Below are positions 42,725 to 49,987 of a stretch of DNA of 49,987 nucleotides, one piece after another (positions within the stretch are counted from its first letter, which is position 1; each line of letters begins with the position of its first letter). The position numbers and the translations under genes were made by a program. The DNA comes from Alphaproteobacteria bacterium (lineage in GTDB: Bacteria > Pseudomonadota > Alphaproteobacteria > Rickettsiales > VGDC01): positions 1 through 49,987 of the forward strand of contig JAKUPQ010000008.1 of NCBI GenBank assembly GCA_022450665.1, given 5' to 3'. The notes under the pieces were generated by a model, which did no database searches, was not told the DNA's origin, and was given only the letters and a program-made list of their open reading frames with translations.

Positions 42725-42760
42725 CTCCGGCAGCTTCAAGATGCTATAGCGCTGCCAGAG
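42725..42760 (-). repeat. Imperfect hairpin downstream of the BCCT gene
   Basis: CTCCGGCAGC (42725-42734) and GCTGCCAGAG (42751-42760) pair in nine of ten positions. There is no T tract on the minus strand side, so it is an RNA-stabilising or processing hairpin rather than a clear terminator. Confidence 0.45.
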
Positions 42761-42784
42761 TGAGAGCTAAATATAATATAAGCG

Positions 42785-44353
42785 CTATTCGCCTGATTGT
42801 GGCTTCGATTTTTTGTCTGGCAAATGCACAAATGGCTGCTTAAGGTCTTTAATATCACGCTTCAAAAACCGCCATAATGCATAGCTTTGCAGCATCATAA
42901 TAAACAAATATGGCACCGCGCCTACCATGGCCACTGCCCGCACAAAATTAAGGTCTTTACCGCTAAGCAATACTCCTGCTGTCACCAGCGCCACCATTAT
43001 ACCCCAGAAGAGCTTTTGAAAGGTGGGCGGGCTGGTATTGCCATCGCTGGTGAACATTCCCAGCACATAAGATCCGCTATCGGCACTGGTAACCAAAAAG
43101 ATAAACAGCAACAGCAATGTCACCACATGGGTGATTGAAGTGAGCGGCAATTGTTCAAGCAATGCGAAGGTAGTGGTAGATAAATCTTCCACCGTCATTT
43201 CACCTAGCGATACCACGCCATTCATTTGCAAATAGATTGCAGCTCCGCCCAGCGCAGAAAACCATAAACATGAAAATATTGTTGGCACAAATAATACGCC
43301 AATAATGAATTCTTTAATCGTGCGTCCACGGCTAATACGTGCGATGAAAACGCCTACAAAAGGCCCCCACGCTATCCACCACAAGAAATACGTGATTGTC
43401 CAGTCCTGCGTCCATTCTTCATTTCCACTGTAATGGCGCAGATTCAACGCAAGGCTGGTGAATCGCGACAGATAGTCTCCAATGCTGGTGGCAAAGGTTT
43501 CCATAATAAAATGCGTTGGCCCCAGCACAATGACAAACAGCATCAATGAGATACATACCACCATATTTATGTCGGAGAGTATCTTAATGCCTTTACCGAG
43601 TCCGGTAAGCGCCGAAGCAATATAGCAGGCGGTTAATGCGCCCAAAATCAGCATATAGCCTACATGCTTATTCTCAAGCCCCAAGCCTATCAGCGTGAGG
43701 CCATTGCCCATTTGCAGCACCCCTTGTGCCAGCGAAGACACCAAGCCGAAAACGACTGCCATTACAGAAATCAAGTTGATCGCATGCATAAGCGGTTTCA
43801 GCTTCTCACTCGGCCAAAGCGCGGCAATTGGCGAGCTGGCAAGCATCGGCAATTGCTGGCGAAAGGTAAAATAGGCGATGGTCAGCGCACATAGCGTATA
43901 AATCGCCCACGCGTGCAACCCCCAATGCACATAGGTTATCACCATGGCTTTACGTGCGGCCAACGCTCCTGTATGTACTGTGCCATCGGGTGTGGGAGGC
44001 GGTGCCACCATATGATAGAGCGGTTCCGCCGCCCCGTAAAACACCAACCCTGTTCCCATTCCGGCGGCAAATAACATGGCGAGCCATGAGAATGTGGTAA
44101 ATTGTGGCCGTTCATCTTGCGAGCCTAAACGAATAGCTCCGTAACGACTGAATGCAAGCGTAAGGCAAAGCACCAGAAACACGGTGCATGAAAGCACGAT
44201 AAGCCAGTCGAAAGTATAGCCAAAAAAGCGGGTTACAGCAGAAAAGCCATTGGAAGTTTGTGTCGGAAATGTAAGACCCAAAAGCACCAGAACTAAAAAA
44301 AGCACATGGCTGAAACGGATATGTGTCCGAATCCAGTCTTTTGAAATATTCAT
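42785..44353 (-). CDS. BCCT family glycine betaine/choline/carnitine transporter
   Basis: The 522-residue protein has 12 membrane helices. The family signature lies in WTITYFLWWIAWGPFVGVFI (about 318-337) followed by ARISRGRTIKEF. The earlier GMGTGLVFYGAAEPLYH (about 97-113) is also typical. It should import betaine-type osmolytes with sodium or protons. The C-terminal tail is short and basic (LPDKKSKPQSGE) rather than the long regulatory tail of BetP. It starts 9 bases after the stop of the unknown gene at 44363 and is probably co-transcribed with it. The substrate cannot be assigned. Confidence 0.93.
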   Translation of the reverse strand: MNISKDWIRTHIRFSHVLFLVLVLLGLTFPTQTSNGFSAVTRFFGYTFDWLIVLSCTVFLVLCLTLAFSRYGAIRLGSQDERPQFTTFSWLAMLFAAGMGTGLVFYGAAEPLYHMVAPPPTPDGTVHTGALAARKAMVITYVHWGLHAWAIYTLCALTIAYFTFRQQLPMLASSPIAALWPSEKLKPLMHAINLISVMAVVFGLVSSLAQGVLQMGNGLTLIGLGLENKHVGYMLILGALTACYIASALTGLGKGIKILSDINMVVCISLMLFVIVLGPTHFIMETFATSIGDYLSRFTSLALNLRHYSGNEEWTQDWTITYFLWWIAWGPFVGVFIARISRGRTIKEFIIGVLFVPTIFSCLWFSALGGAAIYLQMNGVVSLGEMTVEDLSTTTFALLEQLPLTSITHVVTLLLLFIFLVTSADSGSYVLGMFTSDGNTSPPTFQKLFWGIMVALVTAGVLLSGKDLNFVRAVAMVGAVPYLFIMMLQSYALWRFLKRDIKDLKQPFVHLPDKKSKPQSGE

Positions 44354-44362
44354 AACTGTGAA

Positions 44363-46135
44363 TTACGCTCCATTTAGTTTCAAATCGCCCCATTTTGGCA
44401 ATGTCAGCAAATCGCTACGTAAGGCATCGGTAGCATTGCGCATCTGGTCTATATCGGCGCTATGCAGTTGCTCCAGGAACTCACGCGAAGCGCCATAGGT
44501 TTCCACCAGATAATCCATTGTTGCATCGCCCAGTTGCACATTAAAAAATCCGACTAGCGATTGTGCCAGTCGGTGGGCAATACGCCGACGGTCTTCCTGC
44601 ACTTCTGCAACAGTGACCCGTCCCCACGCACATTTGGTTTGCGCCGCCAGATCAGGCTCTATACTTCCAAAATCCGCTTCGCGAGATTCTTCTATGGCCT
44701 GTTGTTCCGAGGGTTCGGAAATATTGAGATGTTCGTCCAGAATGTCAAGCAGATCGCCTGCCAGTTTCTTGTAGTCATCCATGTCAATTTGCTTCAAACC
44801 GCTTTTGGTTTGCAGCAACCCCATTAAAGTGGTTTTACGAATCACAAGATCGTCTAAGATAGCATAAATTTTACGTGCCACTTGAATTTTTTGTGATTTA
44901 TTTAACGAAATTTCATGTTCAACTATGATCAGCGCGGATTTGCGGTGCTTTGAAATTTGCGATTCGCTGATACGCTGCCGCAACTTATGCCCCTCTTTTG
45001 CCCATAAACGGTTATAATATCGCTCATGTTCCGCTAGTTTTTTCCACGCTTTTACCAGCTGCGTATTCCATTGATGAATCTGAGCATAGCGCCGAATACC
45101 AAAATTTTCTTCATCCCGCTGCTTAAGAGCGTCAATCAGCATAGGCAAAAGCTGTTCGCTGCTAGCATGCATTGCCTGATAAATTTCGCTGTCGGGACGC
45201 ATATTCAAATCGCTGATTAACGCCCGCATACCACTGTTGCGCTTACGGCGAAGCAGCCTGAAATCTGATAACAACCGATCAAATTCATCTTTTGCATCTT
45301 CAAGTTTTTTATGGCCGTCAAAACGCGGATGCAAGGCAATCACTTCGCGGCCAAGTAACAATTCGATGGTAAAATGGATCATCGCCAACACGTCATCTGC
45401 ACTGGCAAGCTCTGGCCTATCTTGGTCGCCCGCCGAAAGCAAGCGCTCTAAAAACCCCTGCACCCGTGGCTGCCCATCACGAATACTGGGCACAACCCCT
45501 CTAAAACGACACTTAATATTATGCGCAAGCTCCGGAAACCGCATTGCCAGTATTTCCGTAAGGTCATGCACGATTTTAGCATGGAGCTTGTATTCTTTTT
45601 GCAATAAATCTGCGAGGCCTTGTCGACGATAAAACTCAATACGTTTAATTGCCCTTGCCAGACTATCATCCTGCGACACATTGCGAATGCTTTCCTGCAA
45701 CATGTTAATGTCGGTTGCAGCGCTGCGAATGCCCCACCATGCGGCGAGTATTTTCTGATCTTCGTCCGAGTAGCTGCGCAAATATTCATTACGCACAGCA
45801 AAATTCAGCATAAAAAGCTGATCTACCGTATCGTTCAACAATTGCTCTTCAGCTTCTACTTTTGGCAAATACAGGGCATGACGAAACACCTGTACAGCAA
45901 TTGCCAGAAAGCCTGCAATTAGCGTATATCCGGCAAAATAAATGAACGCATCAATGGGTGCGTCTTTGCCAAAACCTAAAAAATATCCCCCCTGAATTGC
46001 CAAGAATGTTACCGGGCCTGCCGTCCACGCCAGATTCAGCAAGGTTAGCGACCAAGGCTGATTGCGGGCAGCTTTTACAATTTTATGCGAGATTTTTTTC
46101 TGAGGTGCGGCGGCCTGTCGCAAAGAAGAGGTCAT
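44363..46135 (-). CDS. Membrane protein with a long helical cytoplasmic domain, unknown function
   Basis: From ATG 46135 the product has 590 residues. Two membrane helices lie near the N-terminus (about 32-52 and 62-85). The remaining 500 residues are charged, mostly helical and probably coiled-coil in parts (VEAEEQLLNDTVDQLFMLN; KKLEDAKDEFDRLLSDFRLL). The frame is open to ATG 46186, but a TATAAT box at 46197-46192 puts the transcript start at about that codon, so 46135 is preferred. No family is recognised. The gene precedes the BCCT transporter by 9 bases, which may mean a shared role in osmoadaptation. Confidence 0.7.
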   Translation of the reverse strand: MTSSLRQAAAPQKKISHKIVKAARNQPWSLTLLNLAWTAGPVTFLAIQGGYFLGFGKDAPIDAFIYFAGYTLIAGFLAIAVQVFRHALYLPKVEAEEQLLNDTVDQLFMLNFAVRNEYLRSYSDEDQKILAAWWGIRSAATDINMLQESIRNVSQDDSLARAIKRIEFYRRQGLADLLQKEYKLHAKIVHDLTEILAMRFPELAHNIKCRFRGVVPSIRDGQPRVQGFLERLLSAGDQDRPELASADDVLAMIHFTIELLLGREVIALHPRFDGHKKLEDAKDEFDRLLSDFRLLRRKRNSGMRALISDLNMRPDSEIYQAMHASSEQLLPMLIDALKQRDEENFGIRRYAQIHQWNTQLVKAWKKLAEHERYYNRLWAKEGHKLRQRISESQISKHRKSALIIVEHEISLNKSQKIQVARKIYAILDDLVIRKTTLMGLLQTKSGLKQIDMDDYKKLAGDLLDILDEHLNISEPSEQQAIEESREADFGSIEPDLAAQTKCAWGRVTVAEVQEDRRRIAHRLAQSLVGFFNVQLGDATMDYLVETYGASREFLEQLHSADIDQMRNATDALRSDLLTLPKWGDLKLNGA

Positions 46136-46191
46136 AGAACATTTTTCAAATCGCTGAATTACACCCCGAATTACCAGAGCAAACATGCGGT

Positions 46192-46219
46192 ATTATAGGC
46201 AGTTTAGTTCTAAAACCAA
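46192..46219 (-). promoter_or_regulatory. Promoter of the 44363-46135 / BCCT operon
   Basis: On the minus strand TATAAT (46197-46192) is perfect and TTGGTT (46219-46214) lies 16 bases before it. The -35 box is weak. Confidence 0.5.
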
Positions 46220-46314
46220 GTTGAACTATAGCGCTTTCACAAAACTGTAATGAAAACTTTACGCAGAATCATTTATTATAAAGCAGTTAAACTGCCAAAG
46301 GCCTGTAATAATCT

Positions 46315-46581
46315 ATGCCCGATTTGAAAGAAATGCTGCCACTCGATATTACGCACACTCTCAGAAGTGCTGCGGCGGCGCCTGCTTCTGACAGCTCTGT
46401 CGCTGAGGCCGTAGGCAGGAAAAAGCAAGATTTAGATGCAAAAAAAGCCACCGCCGTGAAAAAAGGCAATGTCGTATTTGGTGGTGGTGCATCACCAACC
46501 CCTCCCACGCCAACCTCAAATGTAGGGCGGCCACCAGAAACTCCCTCACAGCCACGTCGCACAATACGCGAAATATCCTAG
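46315..46581 (+). CDS. Small proline/alanine-rich hypothetical protein
   Basis: The 88-residue frame encodes a probably disordered, basic protein. An alanine-rich helix (about 12-32, LRSAAAAPASDSSVAEAV) is followed by a lysine-rich stretch (KKQDLDAKKATAVKKG), a glycine run and a proline/threonine-rich end (ASPTPPTPTSNVGRPPE). The ribosome binding site is weak. In support, its stop overlaps the stop of the convergent outer-membrane channel gene by 4 bases, the same tight packing seen at three other convergent pairs in the window. No family recognised; it could still be a chance frame. Confidence 0.45.
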   Translation: MPDLKEMLPLDITHTLRSAAAAPASDSSVAEAVGRKKQDLDAKKATAVKKGNVVFGGGASPTPPTPTSNVGRPPETPSQPRRTIREIS

Positions 46582-48071
46582 GCTTCTTCGTTTGCTTGCA
46601 ACGCGTGTTCGTCTCCTTCTTCTGGCAGAACTTCGATGGCTTCTTCCTGCATTACTTGTCCTCCACCCAGCACTTTGTATAGGTTCACCGTATTCACTAA
46701 ACGTTGCTTGCGGGTTTCAATCAGGCTTTGTTGCGCCTGATATTGCGAACGCTGTGCATCCAACACCAACAGAAAATTATCAATCCCCTTATCATACCGC
46801 GCTTGCGATATGATATAGGCGTCATTTGATGCTTTGACCAAGCTTGCCTGTGCGGCTAATTGCTGATTAAGCGTTGCACGGGTTGCCAGCTCATCTGCCA
46901 CCTCTTTAAATGCCACCTGAATCGCCTTTTCATATTGCGCTATTGCAATATCACGCTCTGTTTCATTAATCATCAAATTAGCCCAGTTGCGTCCGCCCTG
47001 AAATATGGGTAGCGAAATGCGCGGGGCAAAGCTCCATATAGGTGCTGCGGCGCTGGTAAACAAATCGGTTAGCTCGCCGCTCGATTCACCAATACTCGCT
47101 GTGAGAGTTATGCTCGGAAAAAATGCTGCACGCGCCGCTCCTATATCAGCATTTTCGCTTTGCAATACATGCTCTGCCTGACGGATATCCGGACGCAGCA
47201 GCAATACTTCCGATGGCAATCCCACCGGCAGATTTTCCATGAGTGACACCTCTGCCAGCGTATTATCCTCCGATAGAAGTGCCGTATTTTCTTTACCCAT
47301 CAGCACTGCCAAAGCATTCATATCTTGTTGCACCAAACGGGTATACAGCGCATGATTCACCCGTGCCGTGGCCAGTGGAATTTCTGATTGCGCCCCCTCA
47401 AGCTTACCAGCGATTCCATAATCAAATCGCTTTGCCACCAACTCAGATGAACGTAACTGCGCATCGAGGGTTTTCTGCGTCAGCGCCAGAATTTCTTTAT
47501 CTGCCAAAAGCTGTAAATACGCATTAGCCGTTTCGGCAATAAGCGATACCTGCACCGCTTTTTGCGCTTCTTGCGTTGCCAGAAAGTCTTGTTGTGCAGA
47601 AACCGACAAACTACGTAAGCGCCCGAAAAAATCCAACCCATAGGAGGCGGCAATTTCTGCGGAATACACTTCACTAATAAAGCTGCTATTATCACCATTA
47701 GATCCGGTTTGATTAAACGCTGCATTTTGCGATATTCGTTGCTTATTACCCGAAATCACTCCAGTAATATCCGGCAATAGGGAGGCACGTTGCAGATTAT
47801 ATGCGCCGCGCACTGCTTCTACATTTAGCGCTGCCAGCCTCAAATCGCGGTTATGCTCCAAAGCGATGCCAATCACCTGTTGCAACTGCGATGAGCGGAA
47901 AAATTCCTGCCATGCAATTGCTGCCACCGGATCTGTCTGAACTTGTGTAGCCTCTGCGCCCATTGGCCATTGCGCCGAAACCGGTAGTGCAGGTCGGTTA
48001 TAGTCAGGAATCAAGGTGCAGCCCGCTAGCAAACTCGCACTCAGCGCCATGGTCGCAACAAGCTTAATCAT
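46578..48071 (-). CDS. Outer-membrane efflux lipoprotein, NodT/OprM family
   Basis: The 497-residue protein has a lipoprotein signal peptide (lipobox LLAGC, cysteine at 18) followed by [19 protein letters not shown], the usual NodT-type start. Two copies of the outer-membrane efflux (TolC) repeat follow (about 65-255 and 285-465), with [19 protein letters not shown] and [12 protein letters not shown] as typical segments. It should be the trimeric exit channel for the RND pump encoded directly upstream; the two genes overlap by 8 bases. The acidic end ([18 protein letters not shown]) is somewhat longer than usual. Confidence 0.94.
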   Translation of the reverse strand: MIKLVATMALSASLLAGCTLIPDYNRPALPVSAQWPMGAEATQVQTDPVAAIAWQEFFRSSQLQQVIGIALEHNRDLRLAALNVEAVRGAYNLQRASLLPDITGVISGNKQRISQNAAFNQTGSNGDNSSFISEVYSAEIAASYGLDFFGRLRSLSVSAQQDFLATQEAQKAVQVSLIAETANAYLQLLADKEILALTQKTLDAQLRSSELVAKRFDYGIAGKLEGAQSEIPLATARVNHALYTRLVQQDMNALAVLMGKENTALLSEDNTLAEVSLMENLPVGLPSEVLLLRPDIRQAEHVLQSENADIGAARAAFFPSITLTASIGESSGELTDLFTSAAAPIWSFAPRISLPIFQGGRNWANLMINETERDIAIAQYEKAIQVAFKEVADELATRATLNQQLAAQASLVKASNDAYIISQARYDKGIDNFLLVLDAQRSQYQAQQSLIETRKQRLVNTVNLYKVLGGGQVMQEEAIEVLPEEGDEHALQANEEA

Positions 48072-49987
48072 CGCCAGACTCCTTATGATTTGCGTTCACT
48101 GCGATAGGCGCTTTAGGTTTTTTATTAATCAATCGCTCTACCACTACAAAAAACATTGGCACAAAGAAAATTGCTAAAAACGTAGCCGAAAGCATCCCAC
48201 CCATCACACCAATACCAATGGCGTTCTGGCTGGCCGATCCTGCGCCGCTGGCAATGGCCAATGGCGTTACGCCAAGCACAAATGCCATGGATGTCATCAA
48301 AATAGGACGAAAACGTTGCTTGGCGGCAATCATGGTAGATTCCATCAAATCATGCCCTTCGTCATACAAATCCTTTGCAAATTCCACAATCAAAATGGCG
48401 TTCTTGGCAGAAAGTCCGATGGTGGTAAGCAATCCTACCTGAAAATACACATCGTTGCTGAGTCCGGCTACGCTGGTAAACACCACCGCCCCTAACACCC
48501 CAAGCGGCACCACTAAAATTACAGCAAACGGCACTGTCCAGCTTTCGTATAATGCTGCCAGACATAAAAATACCACTAATATCGAAAGTGCATATAATGC
48601 GGGTGCTTGCGCGCCACTCAAACGCTCTTCATATGACAAGCCAGACCATTCAATGCCAAAATCACCGGGCAGTTTTTCTACCATTGCGGCCATTTCGTCC
48701 ATTGCCACACCCGAACTTATGCCCTCTGCGGGGCCACCCTGAATATTTACCGAGGCAATACCATTAAAGCGCTCCAATTTGGGCGAGCCAAATTCCCAAC
48801 GCGCTGTAGAGAATGTGCTGAACGGCACCATATCGCCCGAAGCATTACGCACATACCACGAATCCACATCTTCCGGCATCATACGATACGGTGCGTCTGC
48901 CTGCATATATACCTTTTTAATACGCCCTTTATCGACAAAATCATTGATATAAGCCGAGCCCCATGCGGTTTGCAACGTCTGGTTAATGTCGCTAATAGAC
49001 AACCCAAGCGCCGAGGCTTTTTCGTGATCTACATCAATACGATATTGCGGCACGTCATCCAAGCCATTAGGGCGCACTCCGGCCAGTTTCGGATTTTGCG
49101 CGGCCATACCTAACAGTTGATTCCGTGCCGCAATAAGCGCCTCATGACCTGCGCCGCCACGATCCACTAACTGCATATCAAAACCTGATGCATTTCCAAG
49201 CTCACGTATAGGCGGTGGAAAAAATGCAAAGGCCATTGCATCTTTAAATTGTGAAAACGCCCCCATTGCACGACCGGCAATGGCAAACACCGTTTGATCG
49301 TCTTTGGTGCGATCATCCCAATCTTTCAGGCCAACAAATCCCATTCCGGCATTTTGCGCCGATCCTGCAAAGCTGAAACCTACTACGGTAAACAAATGAT
49401 CGACATTATTTGCCTCACCATCGAGCATATAATCTTCAACTTTTTTAACGCTATCCAAAGTGCGCTCTGCTGTAGCTCCCGACGGCGCGTTAATCATTAC
49501 AAACATGCTGCCTTGATCTTCGTTTGGCAAAAATGCCGTGGGTAAACGCATGAATAAAAATGCCAATCCAGCCAGCAACACCACATAAATCAGCAAAAAC
49601 CGCGCAATGCGTCGTGTCATATAACCAGTACTTTGTTGGTATTTATCACGCACTTTATTGAAATTGCGGTTAAACCCTCCAAAAAATCCGGTAGTTGCAC
49701 GCCGCTGTCCCTGTTTAGCAGGCTTTAGCAAAGTTGCGCATAATGAAGGTGACAGCACAAGTGCTACCAACACCGAAAGCGCCATAGCTGATACTATGGT
49801 GATAGAAAACTGGCGGTAAATTGCTCCGGCTGAACCACTGTAAAACGCCATGGGAATAATCACCGCCGACACCACCATACCAATACCCACCAGAGCGCCG
49901 GTTATCTGATCCATAGATTTTTTTGTGGCTTCGCGAGGGGATAGCCCCTCCTCGCTCATAATGCGCTCTACATTCTCCACCACCACA
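48064..49987 (-). CDS. RND multidrug efflux transporter, HAE1 (AcrB/MexB) type, C-terminal part
   Basis: The frame runs off the right edge; about 640 residues are visible, corresponding to AcrB from just after its proton-relay aspartates to the end. [20 protein letters not shown], then [21 protein letters not shown] (in pieces) and [18 protein letters not shown] mark the family. The lysine of the proton relay is in [19 protein letters not shown]. The pump exchanges protons for drugs or other amphiphiles across the inner membrane. The adaptor gene is presumably beyond the edge. It overlaps the outer-membrane channel gene by 8 bases, as in a typical pump operon. Confidence 0.95.
   Translation of the reverse strand, partial: VVVENVERIMSEEGLSPREATKKSMDQITGALVGIGMVVSAVIIPMAFYSGSAGAIYRQFSITIVSAMALSVLVALVLSPSLCATLLKPAKQGQRRATTGFFGGFNRNFNKVRDKYQQSTGYMTRRIARFLLIYVVLLAGLAFLFMRLPTAFLPNEDQGSMFVMINAPSGATAERTLDSVKKVEDYMLDGEANNVDHLFTVVGFSFAGSAQNAGMGFVGLKDWDDRTKDDQTVFAIAGRAMGAFSQFKDAMAFAFFPPPIRELGNASGFDMQLVDRGGAGHEALIAARNQLLGMAAQNPKLAGVRPNGLDDVPQYRIDVDHEKASALGLSISDINQTLQTAWGSAYINDFVDKGRIKKVYMQADAPYRMMPEDVDSWYVRNASGDMVPFSTFSTARWEFGSPKLERFNGIASVNIQGGPAEGISSGVAMDEMAAMVEKLPGDFGIEWSGLSYEERLSGAQAPALYALSILVVFLCLAALYESWTVPFAVILVVPLGVLGAVVFTSVAGLSNDVYFQVGLLTTIGLSAKNAILIVEFAKDLYDEGHDLMESTMIAAKQRFRPILMTSMAFVLGVTPLAIASGAGSASQNAIGIGVMGGMLSATFLAIFFVPMFFVVVERLINKKPKAPIAVNANHKESGDD

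Noticed and set aside
42725-42760. Terminator of the BCCT operon
   Set aside because: The stem is good, but no T tract follows on the minus strand, so it was listed only as a hairpin.
1-49987. CRISPR arrays, tRNA, rRNA, insertion sequences
   Set aside because: I looked in the intergenic gaps and saw no regularly spaced direct repeats, cloverleaf sequences, rRNA segments or transposase genes.

Overview
The window looks like chromosomal DNA of an alphaproteobacterium of moderate GC content (48% in one 60-base stretch of rimO that I counted). The evidence is gene order: degP-rarA-crcB-rluC downstream of rsmB, an SDHAF4-type small gene beside rsmB, alaC-hom-glpX-recJ, and rplM-rpsI-argC are all arrangements typical of that class. 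The sHSP promoter also fits the alphaproteobacterial RpoH consensus. PHB synthase, arginine and threonine-branch enzymes, pyruvate kinase, a class II fructose bisphosphatase, an RND pump and a BCCT osmolyte transporter point to a metabolically competent cell rather than a strongly reduced symbiont. The genus cannot be told from the sequence. I found no rRNA or tRNA genes, IS elements or CRISPR array, and no stretch over 300 bases without a gene.

Layout. 1-4848 (minus): an rsmB-degP-rarA-crcB-rluC run; rluC is cut by the window edge. 4898-5716 (plus): a 46-residue SDH assembly factor and an RpoH-type small heat-shock protein, closed by a strong bidirectional terminator. 5757-9271: a Cache-PAS protein ending in a degenerate HD-GYP domain, and divergently a lipase-like protein. 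9368-18131: pyruvate kinase facing slyX, then the recJ, glpX, hom, alaC and lipoprotein block. 18331-23286: phaC, then (minus) gamma carbonic anhydrase, a hypothetical gene, argC, rpsI and rplM. 23501-27015: phoR-type kinase, a compositionally foreign small gene, and rimO. 27280-28878: an S24/LexA-like regulator flanked by inverted repeats, then an RluA-type pseudouridine synthase.

28875-35870 is a mixed stretch of small genes: histidine phosphatase, DUF924, ICMT-like methyltransferase, small lipoproteins, DUF1294, a 2OG-Fe(II) oxygenase broken by one in-frame amber codon, a YflT-like membrane protein, MarC, an HI0933-type flavoprotein and a helical-repeat protein. 35960-46581 is the least familiar part: a divergent DEAH helicase with a start-stop-coupled 90-residue partner, an unrecognised 325-residue protein, a phospholipase D/VTT fusion coupled to an EEP-family hydrolase, a small protein whose ribosome binding site lies in a perfect palindrome, and a BCCT transporter 9 bases downstream of an unknown membrane/helical protein. 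46578-49987 holds an RND efflux pump (outer-membrane channel and C-terminal part of the inner-membrane transporter) running off the right edge.

No single large novel system is obvious. The best leads are the S24 regulator that lacks its catalytic serine and sits among matching inverted repeats, the pseudo-HD-GYP receptor, the amber-interrupted oxygenase, the foreign-looking island at about 25040-25640, and the helicase/unknown gene pair at 36-39.5 kb.
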